Of a stretch of DNA of 36,174 nt, positions 11,034 through 17,676 are shown one piece after another. How positions within the stretch are numbered: the first letter of the stretch is position 1; each line of letters begins with the position of its first letter. Origin of the DNA: an uncultured beta proteobacterium (GTDB lineage: Bacteria > Pseudomonadota > Gammaproteobacteria > Burkholderiales > Burkholderiaceae_C); NCBI GenBank assembly GCA_903838565.1, contig CAILZB010000031.1, positions 1 through 36,174 of the forward strand. The letters run 5' to 3'. A program made the position numbers and the translations under genes. The notes beneath the pieces were generated by a model. It was not told the DNA's origin and searched no databases. It saw only the letters and a program-made list of their open reading frames with translations.

Positions 11034-11419
11034 CGCACCGATCGGGTGAACGGAAAGACCTTGGTCAAGCCCAGAATATCGGTCACCAGCAGCACGATGA
11101 ACACCGTGAACACCAGGCCCAGGATATCGCCACCTGCGGGCGCCTGATCGATGCGGCCAGCGATTTGCGCCACCTCGGCGTCAGACATCGCCGCCACGCG
11201 CTGCAAGGCCGCGTCCGCGTCGACACCCTGTTGCTCGATGGCCTGGCGCACGTCCGAACGGGTCAGAAACGCGTTGACCTGGTCGCGGTTTGACTGCGAG
11301 GCCGAGGTCGACAGCGAGTCGCTGGTGGAAACAATCCCGGCGTTGGCGCTGAGCGGCAAGCCCATGAGCGTGGTGGAGGCGATGAGCGTGGCAGCAACGA
11401 GGCGTTTGAAGGCGTGCAT
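11030..11419 (-). CDS. PA2779-family small membrane protein
   Basis: This 129-residue protein has an N-terminal signal peptide (MHAFKRLVAATLIAS, cleavage likely after SANA near residue 27) and a helical middle (VNAFLTRSDVRQAIEQQGVD...DAEVAQIAGRIDQ). A C-terminal hydrophobic helix (ILGLVFTVFIVLLVTDILGL) ends in KVFPFTRSVR. Immediately before the helix is PAGGD, with Gly96-Gly97. The mature protein would therefore sit in the periplasm anchored by its C-terminus. It precedes and overlaps the C39-like lipoprotein gene (ATGA). The GG motif next to a partner from the GG-cleaving C39 family suggests it could be the substrate; that is inference. The upstream region contains two inverted repeats and a perfect TTGACA on its strand. 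Confidence 0.87.
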   Translation of the reverse strand: MHAFKRLVAATLIASTTLMGLPLSANAGIVSTSDSLSTSASQSNRDQVNAFLTRSDVRQAIEQQGVDADAALQRVAAMSDAEVAQIAGRIDQAPAGGDILGLVFTVFIVLLVTDILGLTKVFPFTRSVR

Positions 11420-11471
11420 GAAAATCCAAAGAGTGAAGAGTGAGTCGCAATCAGTTTAGCGGGCGGTGCGC

Positions 11472-11489
11472 AGGCGCGTCAACGCGCCT
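11472..11489. repeat. Perfect inverted repeat AGGCGCG-TCAA-CGCGCCT
   Basis: A 7-bp perfect stem with a 4-nt loop lies 53 bp upstream of the PA2779-family start. It could be a 5' leader hairpin or an operator. There is no U-run on either strand, so a terminator is less likely. Confidence 0.6.
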
Positions 11490-11498
11490 TACATGTGG

Positions 11499-11520
11499 TG
11501 ACAGGGCTTGTGCCATGTCA
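11499..11520. promoter_or_regulatory. 22-bp imperfect palindrome overlapping a TTGACA box
   Basis: The arms TGACAgGGC and GCCaTGTCA pair at 8 of 9 positions around a TTGT loop. The dyad overlaps a perfect -35-like TTGACA (11516-11521, minus strand) pointing at the PA2779/PA2778 genes, as expected for a repressor or activator site. The regulator is unknown. Confidence 0.45.
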
Positions 11521-11728
11521 AGCCAGGCGCGCGCGTTTCTGGTAGACACTCGCGCTCAGGAGTGACCGCTGTGGCGGGTTAGCCCTACCTCTTGCGGGTT
11601 GTGGTGTGCCGCTTTGGGTGGAGTTACCCAGTGTGTCTGGCGCAAGAGCCCAGCAGAATCCCCGGGTGCGTCTGCGCCAGCGTTTGCCAGACGAAAGAAA
11701 GAATACCCCCTAGAACCCGAGGTCTTCC

Positions 11729-12406
11729 ATGAAATTGACGCAGTGGCATTTCCCCGACAGGATTTACAACGCTTTGCCGTATTTTTATCTGTGCGCCGGG
11801 CTGGTCTCGATGTTCACGCTGGGCCACTTCATGGCCATCTTCAGTGGCCTGATCCTGATGTCGGCCGGAGGCGTCGTCTGGACGCTTCGCTACCGCTATC
11901 GGCGCGCCTTCGCGCAAAGCGCCGGACTGATTCATGTGCCGCTGTCAGTCAAGGGCGGGCGGGTCCGATCGCTGTTTGAAATTTCCTGGCGCGAGTCCTT
12001 TGAGTGTGGTCACCCCATCATCGACGGGCAGCACCGGCGCCTGTTTGGCCTGGCCAACGACGTCATCAATACCGTGCTGGCCAAGCAGTCGGCGCTCACG
12101 GTCGAGGCATTGATGGACGAACTGATCGCGCACATCACCGAGCATTTCTGCGTGGAAGAGGCGATCCTTGCCAAAACCCAGCATCCGCTGTCGCTGGAAC
12201 ATCAGGCGCACCACCGGGCGCTGCTGACCCGGGTGAAGAAGCTGCGCGACAACTATGTGGCAGGGCAGATGGATGCCGGTGAAATCGTCGGTTTTCTCGC
12301 GCACGATGTGATTGCGGACCACATCCTCAAGGAAGACATCAAGTGGTCAGCCGTCGACCGCAAGGCGCTGGGGAAAGCGGGTCCGGCGAAGCTGGTGGAG
12401 GCCTGA
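11729..12406 (+). CDS. Membrane-anchored bacteriohemerythrin
   Basis: This 225-residue protein has two predicted membrane helices near residues 15-36 and 38-54 followed by a cytoplasmic hemerythrin domain. The domain keeps the di-iron ligand pattern: WRESFECGHPIIDGQHRRLFGL, HITEHFCVEEAIL, EHQAHHRALL and HDVIADHILKED. Hemerythrins reversibly bind O2 at a di-iron site and serve in oxygen sensing, storage or delivery to membrane enzymes. Most bacteriohemerythrins are about 130-150 residues and soluble, so the N-terminal membrane anchor is a notable addition. There is no signalling domain attached. The start is the ATG at 11729 with a weak GAGG ribosome-binding site. The DedA gene begins 17 bp after its stop. 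Confidence 0.88.
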   Translation: MKLTQWHFPDRIYNALPYFYLCAGLVSMFTLGHFMAIFSGLILMSAGGVVWTLRYRYRRAFAQSAGLIHVPLSVKGGRVRSLFEISWRESFECGHPIIDGQHRRLFGLANDVINTVLAKQSALTVEALMDELIAHITEHFCVEEAILAKTQHPLSLEHQAHHRALLTRVKKLRDNYVAGQMDAGEIVGFLAHDVIADHILKEDIKWSAVDRKALGKAGPAKLVEA

Positions 12407-12407
12407 C

Positions 12408-12467
12408 ATGGATAATCTGCGCCATGGAACTCCTCACTTTCGCCCTCGACTTCGTCCTGCACATTGA
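12408..12467 (+). CDS. Possible 19-codon ORF overlapping the dedA start
   Basis: The ATG at 12408 follows an ideal GGAGG (12397-12401) at 6 bp spacing and opens a 19-codon frame (MDNLRHGTPHFRPRLRPAH) ending at a TGA at 12465-12467, beyond the dedA start in another frame. It may be chance, or it may load ribosomes for dedA, which lacks its own ribosome-binding site. Low confidence as a real peptide. Confidence 0.25.
   Translation: MDNLRHGTPHFRPRLRPAH
12411..12416 (+). promoter_or_regulatory. Candidate dedA -10 box (GATAAT)
   Basis: GATAAT ends 7 bp before the dedA ATG, just after the hemerythrin stop. If used, the transcript would begin at the start codon. No convincing -35 was seen. Confidence 0.4.
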
Positions 12468-13080
12468 CAAGTACCTGGAGGCGTTCGTCAGAGGTTACGG
12501 GCTGTGGGTCTATGCGCTGCTGTTCCTGGTGATCTTTGTCGAGACCGGCGTCGTCGTGATGCCGTTTCTGCCGGGCGACTCGCTGCTGTTCGTGGTGGGT
12601 GCGATGTGCGGCGTGGGCCTGATGAGCTACCCGCTGTCGGTGGCCTTGCTGCTGGCGGCAGCGGTGCTGGGCAACCAGAGCAATTACGCGCTGGGGCGCT
12701 ACTTCGGACCGCGAGTGTTCAAGTGGGAGAACTCGCGATTCTTCAACAAGGCCGCGTTTGATCGCGCACACGCGTTCTACGAGCGCTATGGCGGCATCAC
12801 GATCGTGGCGGCGCGCTTCATGCCCTTTGTGCGCACCTTTGCGCCCTTCGTGGCCGGTGTGGCGCGCATGACGCGTACCCGTTTCACTTTCTTCGATGTC
12901 ACCGGCGGCACGCTCTGGGTCGTGAGCCTGATCACTGTGGGCTACTTCTTCGGCAACACCGAATTCGTGAAGACCAACCTGGAAAAGATCATCTGGACCA
13001 TGATCCTGCTGCCCGGTCTGGTGATACTGTTTGGCGCCTGGAATTCGAGGCGCAAGCGGGCGACCGAGGCGCAGTCTTAA
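12424..13080 (+). CDS. DedA/SNARE-associated family membrane protein
   Basis: This 218-residue polytopic inner-membrane protein belongs to the DedA family, members of which translocate polyprenyl or phospholipid carriers (for example undecaprenyl phosphate) across the membrane. Signature segments are ETGVVVMPFLPGDSLLFVVG (acidic residue plus GDS), LGNQSNYALGRYFG, and RFMPFVRTFAPFVAGVARM, whose arginines and prolines are conserved. There are about five hydrophobic segments. The start is the ATG at 12424; longer in-frame starts would lie inside the hemerythrin gene. It ends 2 bp before the convergent amiC stop. The specific lipid is not predictable. Confidence 0.92.
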   Translation: MELLTFALDFVLHIDKYLEAFVRGYGLWVYALLFLVIFVETGVVVMPFLPGDSLLFVVGAMCGVGLMSYPLSVALLLAAAVLGNQSNYALGRYFGPRVFKWENSRFFNKAAFDRAHAFYERYGGITIVAARFMPFVRTFAPFVAGVARMTRTRFTFFDVTGGTLWVVSLITVGYFFGNTEFVKTNLEKIIWTMILLPGLVILFGAWNSRRKRATEAQS

Positions 13081-13082
13081 CG

Positions 13083-14489
13083 TCAGGTCGTGCGATTCCT
13101 CGCCAGCGGCGGGTTCCTGGAGAAGTAGCGTTCGATGCCCCGCATCAGCGCGTCGGCCAGTTGCTCCTGATAGGCTTCGCTGCGCAGCTTGATCTCTTCG
13201 TCGGGGTTGCTGATGAAGGCGGTTTCCACCAACACGCTGGGAATGTCGGGCGCCTTGAGCACGGCGAAGCCGGCCTGCTCCACGCGCGCCTTGTGCAGGC
13301 GGCCCAACTTGCCCATTTCACCCAGCATGGCGCCGCCGAGCTTGACGCTGTCCTTGATTTGCGCGGTCGTGCTCATGTCCAGCAGCGCGTGCTGCAATTG
13401 CACATCGCGCGTCTTGACGTTCAGACCGCCGATGGCGTCAGCCTTGTTTTCCTTGTCGGCCATCCAGCGCGCGGCGCTGCTCGACGCCGCTCCCTGGCTC
13501 AGTGCAAAAACGCTGGCACCGCGCGCCTCGGGCGTGAAGAAGGCGTCGGCATGCACGCTCACAAACAGGTCGGCCTGAACCCGCCGCGCCTTTTGCACGC
13601 GCACCTGCAGGGGCACAAAGAAATCGGCATCGCGCGTCATGTAGGCGCGCATCGGGTTGCCGTTGACCGTGGTGGCGTTGATGCGCTCGCGCAGTCGCAG
13701 CGCAATCGCCAGCACCACGTCCTTCTCACGCGTTCCGCCGGGCCCGGTGGCGCCGGGGTCTTCACCACCGTGGCCCGGATCGAGCGCGATGATGATCAGG
13801 CGGTCGGTGCGGGGCGCCGCTTCGCGCGCGGCCGGGGCTGCGCTCATCGGCCTCGAAGCCGCTGTGGCCGGCAGGGTCGCCAGCGCGCCCGACGCCGGTC
13901 GCGTTGGCGCGCTCGCAGCGGTCTTTTGCGCCTGACGCGCCATCAAGTCGCCCAGCGGGTCGGCGCTGGTCGCCGTCCTGGCCACACTCAAGGCCGCGCT
14001 GGCGGCCTGCTGCGCCGCGCCGCCAGCGCGCTCGTCGCGCAGCCGCTCGGCGATCAGGGCTTCGAGCGGGTCCACCGCATTCGTCGGGTACAGGTCCAGC
14101 ACCAGCCGGTTCTGGTAGGCCGCCACCGGCGCCAGATTGAACACCTGCGGCGCCATCGGTCGCTTCAGGTCCAGCACCAGGCGCACCACGCCCGGCGCAA
14201 ATTGCCCGACGCGGATGCCGGCGATGTTGGGGTCGTCGGCCTTGACCTTGGCCACGAGCTCGCGCAGCGCGGGGTTCAGCTCGATGCCTTCAATGTCCAG
14301 CGCCAGCCGCGGCGGACTGGCCACGAACTGCTGGCGCGTCGCCAGCGCCGTGTCGGACTCGATCGTCACGCGCGAATAGTCGGCCGCGGGCCAGACCCGC
14401 ACCGCCAGGATCGTCGCGCCGCGCGCAATCTGCTGCACGCCCAGCAGCAGCACCAGGCTGCCCGAACGCATGAAGCTGCGCCGTTTCAT
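13083..14489 (-). CDS. amiC: N-acetylmuramoyl-L-alanine amidase with AMIN domain (AmiC type)
   Basis: AmiC cleaves the amide bond between MurNAc and L-alanine to split septal peptidoglycan during daughter-cell separation. The 468-residue protein opens with a twin-arginine type signal, KRRSFMRSGSLVLLLG, consistent with Tat export as for E. coli AmiA and AmiC. Residues about 27-130 form the AMIN domain that targets the septum. A Ser/Ala/Pro-rich linker runs from about 135 to 235, and the zinc amidase_3 domain follows: ALDPGHGGEDPGA (first His), TREKDVVLAIALRLR (zinc Glu), FVSVHADAF (second His) and VLVETAFISNPDEE (catalytic Glu). The start is the ATG at 14489, overlapping the tsaE stop in ATGA; the second ATG at codon 7 would break the Tat motif. 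Confidence 0.94.
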   Translation of the reverse strand: MKRRSFMRSGSLVLLLGVQQIARGATILAVRVWPAADYSRVTIESDTALATRQQFVASPPRLALDIEGIELNPALRELVAKVKADDPNIAGIRVGQFAPGVVRLVLDLKRPMAPQVFNLAPVAAYQNRLVLDLYPTNAVDPLEALIAERLRDERAGGAAQQAASAALSVARTATSADPLGDLMARQAQKTAASAPTRPASGALATLPATAASRPMSAAPAAREAAPRTDRLIIIALDPGHGGEDPGATGPGGTREKDVVLAIALRLRERINATTVNGNPMRAYMTRDADFFVPLQVRVQKARRVQADLFVSVHADAFFTPEARGASVFALSQGAASSSAARWMADKENKADAIGGLNVKTRDVQLQHALLDMSTTAQIKDSVKLGGAMLGEMGKLGRLHKARVEQAGFAVLKAPDIPSVLVETAFISNPDEEIKLRSEAYQEQLADALMRGIERYFSRNPPLARNRTT

Positions 14490-14983
14490 GGGCGCGCGCC
14501 TGCCAGCAGTTCCATGCCGGATGCCGTGTGCGCCGTCAGCGTGAGCTGGCGCGACTCGTCCGCGCAGACCGCGATATGGATTTCCAGATCCGCCTGCGGC
14601 AGAAAGGCTGCGGCGTGTTCCGGCCATTCGGCAATCTTGAGCCCAGGGCTGGCAAAGATGTCGCGAAAGCCCGCGTCCTCCCATTCGCGCGGGTCGGCGA
14701 AGCGATAGAAATCGAAATGCCAGATGTCCAGTCCCGTGAGCTCGTACGGTTCGACCACGGTGTAGGTCGGGCTCTTGATGCGCCCCTGCACGCCCAGAGC
14801 GTGCAGCAGGTGCCGCACCAGCGTGGTCTTGCCCGCGCCCAGGTCGCCGTGCAGCTGTACAAAGCTGTGGCGCAGCGCGGGACAGGCCGCCAGGCGCTGC
14901 GCAAAGGTTTGCGTGTCGGCTTCGCTGCGCCACAGCAGCGAAGCGCTGGCGCGGGGGCTTTCTACAATCGACGGGTGACGCAC
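14486..14983 (-). CDS. tsaE: tRNA threonylcarbamoyladenosine biosynthesis ATPase TsaE
   Basis: TsaE is the ATPase that works with TsaB and TsaD to make t6A at position 37 of ANN-decoding tRNAs. The protein has the Walker A HGDLGAGKTTLVRHLLHALG, then KSPTYTVVEPYE, WHFDFYRFADPREWEDAGFRDIF and LKIAEWPEHA, all characteristic. I chose the GTG at 14983 (165 residues) because it gives a normal family length and has a TTGAAT box 6 bp upstream; no ATG is available nearby in frame, and the further upstream open frame is antisense to queG. Its start overlaps the queG start on the other strand by 9 bp. It is coupled to amiC by an ATGA overlap, a common tsaE-amiC arrangement. Confidence 0.92.
   Translation of the reverse strand: MRHPSIVESPRASASLLWRSEADTQTFAQRLAACPALRHSFVQLHGDLGAGKTTLVRHLLHALGVQGRIKSPTYTVVEPYELTGLDIWHFDFYRFADPREWEDAGFRDIFASPGLKIAEWPEHAAAFLPQADLEIHIAVCADESRQLTLTAHTASGMELLAGARP
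14963..14968 (+). promoter_or_regulatory. Candidate queG -10 box (TACAAT)
   Basis: TACAAT ends 6 bp before the queG GTG start at 14975. A TTGAAT for tsaE on the minus strand (14990-14995) mirrors it, so the two promoters would overlap divergently. Tentative. Confidence 0.45.
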
Positions 14984-16072
14984 GCCAGCATTCAAATCAA
15001 TAGCACTCCTGAGGCGGGCCCGCCGTGGTTGGAAAAGGTTCAAGTCTGGGCCCGGGAACTCGGATTCTCCCAAATTGGCGTGACCGGTGTCGACTTGAGC
15101 TCGGCCGAGCCCGGATTGCTGGCCTGGCTGGAGCGCGGATTCCACGGCGACATGGCGTATATGGCAGCGCACGGCCTCAAACGCGCAAGGCCTGCGGAAC
15201 TGGTTCCCGGCACCGTGAGCGTGATCACGGCGCGCATGGACTACCTGCCGCGCGGCACCCCGGTCGGCTGGCCGGCGCAGGAACTGGCGCGGCTGCGGCG
15301 GCCCACCGAGGGCATCGTTTCGATCTACGCCAGGGGCCGCGATTACCACAAGGTGCTGCGCAGCCGCCTGCAGAAGTTGAGCGAGCGCATGGCGCGCGAG
15401 ATCGGCCCGCTGGGCCACCGCGTCTTCACCGACTCGGCGCCGGTGCTGGAAGCCGAGCTCGCCGCACGCAGCGGCCAGGGCTGGCGCGGCAAACACACGC
15501 TGGTGCTGAACCGCGAAGCCGGTTCGATGTTCTTTCTGGGCGAGATCTATGTCGATCTGGCGCTGCCCGCCAGCAGTCCGGTGTCCGGGCACTGCGGGCA
15601 TTGCCGCGCCTGCATCGACGTCTGTCCGACGCAGGCGATTCTCGCGCCCTACCAGCTCGACGCGCGCCGTTGCATCTCCTATCTCACGATCGAGCATGCG
15701 GGCGCGATCCCGCTGGAGCTGCGCGCCCTCATCGGCAACCGCATCTACGGCTGCGACGACTGCCAGCTGGTGTGCCCGTGGAACAAGTTCGCACAGCGCA
15801 GCGCCTTGCCCGATTTCGACGAACGCGCGGGCCTGAGCGGCCAGCAGTTGCTGACGCTGTTCGCCTGGAGCGAGGACGAATTCCTGCACCACACCGAAGG
15901 CAGTCCGATCCGTCGCATCGGCCACGAGCGCTGGCTCAGGAACATCGCCGTGGCCCTGGGCAATGCGTTGCGCTGCGCTTCCAGCGACGAGATCCGGGCG
16001 GCGCTGGCGCAGCGGCTGCAAGGCGCCAGCGAGCTGCTGCGCGAGCATCTGATGTGGGCGCTGGCGCAGTAG
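14975..16072 (+). CDS. queG: Epoxyqueuosine reductase QueG
   Basis: QueG reduces epoxyqueuosine to queuosine in the anticodon of tRNAs Asp, Asn, His and Tyr, using cobalamin and two [4Fe-4S] clusters. The 365-residue protein has the N-terminal segment WARELGFSQIGVTGVDL, ERGFHGDMAYMAAH and the DSAPVLEAELA motif with its catalytic Asp. The ferredoxin-like part reads HCGHCRACIDVCPTQAI (about residues 206-222) and GCDDCQLVCPWNKF (about 258-271), giving eight cluster cysteines. A HEAT-like C-terminus (WLRNIAVALGNAL) follows. The start is taken as the GTG at 14975 because the conserved N-terminus begins soon after and a TACAAT box precedes it. It diverges from tsaE. Confidence 0.95.
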   Translation: MTHASIQINSTPEAGPPWLEKVQVWARELGFSQIGVTGVDLSSAEPGLLAWLERGFHGDMAYMAAHGLKRARPAELVPGTVSVITARMDYLPRGTPVGWPAQELARLRRPTEGIVSIYARGRDYHKVLRSRLQKLSERMAREIGPLGHRVFTDSAPVLEAELAARSGQGWRGKHTLVLNREAGSMFFLGEIYVDLALPASSPVSGHCGHCRACIDVCPTQAILAPYQLDARRCISYLTIEHAGAIPLELRALIGNRIYGCDDCQLVCPWNKFAQRSALPDFDERAGLSGQQLLTLFAWSEDEFLHHTEGSPIRRIGHERWLRNIAVALGNALRCASSDEIRAALAQRLQGASELLREHLMWALAQ

Positions 16073-16164
16073 TGCGGGTCGAGTGCGGGTTTACTTTTTG
16101 GACACATGGGACGCCTACACTGGCCGTTCCTGATCCGCGCCAGCTGGTACTGAGCAGATCGGCC

Positions 16165-16192
16165 TCGACGCCACGTCGGCGTCGGGGATAAT
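16165..16192 (+). promoter_or_regulatory. RND operon promoter with embedded operator-like dyad
   Basis: TCGACG (16165-16170, 4 of 6 matches to TTGACA) and GATAAT (16187-16192) are separated by 16 bp. A perfect inverted repeat CGACGCC-ACGTC-GGCGTCG occupies 16166-16184, overlapping the -35 and filling the spacer, where a TetR- or MarR-type repressor commonly binds. No regulator gene is adjacent. Confidence 0.6.
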
Positions 16193-16243
16193 GCGCACGC
16201 ACTGGCCAACCTCATGGAAAACGAATTCCCCTTGATTTCATCG

Positions 16244-17668
16244 ATGCTGCTGTCACCCAAAAACATCTGCGCCGCGCTGGCGCTGGCGCTGCTCGCCGGC
16301 TGCGCTGCGGGTCCCGACTACCAGCGCACGCCGGTGGCGGCGCCTGCTGCCTTCAAGGAAGCCGGCAACTGGAAGTCGGCGCAACCGCAGCAGGTCGACG
16401 GCCAGCCCTGGTGGGCGCTGTACGGCGATGCCACGCTGGATGCGCTGATGCGCCAGGCCAATCAGGCGAACCAGAGCCTTGCGCTGGCCCAGGCCCAGTA
16501 CCGGCAGGCGCGCGCCATCGCCGACAGCGCGCGCTCGGGCTTCTTTCCGTCCGTGGGCGTCAGTGCCAGCGGGGGCCGCGCCCGCACCAACAGCACCGGC
16601 GTGAAGGAAGGTGACCCCGTGACGCTGGGCTTGTCCGCCAGCTGGGAGCCCGATCTGTGGGGCAGCGTGCGGCGTGCGGTCGAGGCCGGTGACGCCGCGA
16701 ACCAGGCCAGTGCCGCGGATCTGGCGGCGGCGCGCCTGAGCGTGCAGGCCACGCTGGCTCAGGACTACTTTCAGCTGCGCGCCACCGACGCACAAGCGGC
16801 GTTGTATGCGAGTACGGTCCAGGCTTACGGCAAGGCGGCTGCGCTGACCCAACACCAGTACGAGGCGGGCGTCGCGCTGCGCTCGGACGTGGCGCTGGCG
16901 CAGACCCAAATGGAGTCGGCCGACGCGCAGCGCATCGACCTGCAGGTGCAGCGCTCGGCGCTGGAACATGCAATCGCGGTGCTTATCGGCAAGGCGCCCG
17001 CAGACTTCAGCCTGGCGCCGCTGGATTCGCCGCTGGCGCGCGCGCCCGTGGTTCCGGGCGCGTTGCCGTCCGAGCTGCTGGAGCGCCGCCCCGACATCGC
17101 CGCCGCCGAAAGGCGCACGGCTCAGGCCAACGCCAACATCGGCGTGGCGCGCGCCGCCTACTATCCGCACCTCATTCTCAGCGCCAGCGACGGCCGCATC
17201 TCCTCGGGCATCAGCAACCTGTTCAGCGCGCCTGCGCGCGTCTGGGCCGTGGGCGCGGCGCTGTCCGAGACGCTGTTTGACGGCGGCCTGCGCGCCGCGC
17301 GCGACGCCCAGGCCGTGGCCGCCTACGACGCCACCGTGGCCCAGTACCGCCAGACCGTGCTCGCCGGCTTCCAGGAGGTCGAAGACGACCTGTCGACGCT
17401 GCGCGTGCTGGGCGAGGAATCCGTGGTGCAGGAGCGGGCGGTGCAGGCCGCGCAGCTGTCCGAACGCCTGGCGTTGAGCCAGTACCGCGCCGGCACCGCC
17501 AGCTACCTCGCCGTGGTCACGACCCAGGCGCTGTCGCTCGCCAACCAGCGCGCGGCCGTGCAACTCCAGGGGCGCCAGCTGGTCGCCAGCGTAGCGCTGG
17601 TGAAAGCCACCGGCGGCGGCTGGAATGCTGCTCGCCCCGAGGCGGCGGCGCTCGCCCGGACACCTTGA
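16244..17668 (+). CDS. Efflux outer-membrane lipoprotein, NodT family
   Basis: This is the outer-membrane channel of a tripartite RND exporter (OprM/NodT type), which forms a trimeric beta-barrel with a periplasmic alpha-helical tunnel. From the ATG at 16244 it has 474 residues with a lipoprotein signal ending LLAGC (Cys20). An in-frame ATG at 16214 would add ten acidic residues (MENEFPLISS) in front of the signal and is less likely. Typical segments are GPDYQRTP, WWALYGDATLDALMRQA, FFPSVGVSASGGRART, a second internal repeat with ELLERRPDIAAAERRTAQANANIGVARAAYYPHL, and ALSETLFDGGLRAARDAQA. It is first in the operon with the adaptor and pump; the adaptor begins 8 bp after its stop. Confidence 0.94.
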   Translation: MLLSPKNICAALALALLAGCAAGPDYQRTPVAAPAAFKEAGNWKSAQPQQVDGQPWWALYGDATLDALMRQANQANQSLALAQAQYRQARAIADSARSGFFPSVGVSASGGRARTNSTGVKEGDPVTLGLSASWEPDLWGSVRRAVEAGDAANQASAADLAAARLSVQATLAQDYFQLRATDAQAALYASTVQAYGKAAALTQHQYEAGVALRSDVALAQTQMESADAQRIDLQVQRSALEHAIAVLIGKAPADFSLAPLDSPLARAPVVPGALPSELLERRPDIAAAERRTAQANANIGVARAAYYPHLILSASDGRISSGISNLFSAPARVWAVGAALSETLFDGGLRAARDAQAVAAYDATVAQYRQTVLAGFQEVEDDLSTLRVLGEESVVQERAVQAAQLSERLALSQYRAGTASYLAVVTTQALSLANQRAAVQLQGRQLVASVALVKATGGGWNAARPEAAALARTP

Positions 17669-17676
17669 TTGAACCG

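Larger units (their letters stand above)
11420..11728. other. 309-bp divergent intergenic region with two dyads
   Basis: No gene is supported here. The region separates the PA2779-family gene (minus) from the hemerythrin gene (plus). It holds two inverted repeats (11472-11489 and 11499-11520) and a TTGACA on the minus strand (11516-11521). Nearer the hemerythrin gene are short dyads such as TGGGT-N6-ACCCA (11615-11630). I recognise no known RNA. Confidence 0.6.

Noticed and set aside
11472..11489. Rho-independent terminator at the perfect hairpin
   Set aside because: No U-run follows on either strand and no gene ends into it.
14984..16048. Upstream extension of the tsaE frame
   Set aside because: It is antisense to queG and would make TsaE three times its normal length.
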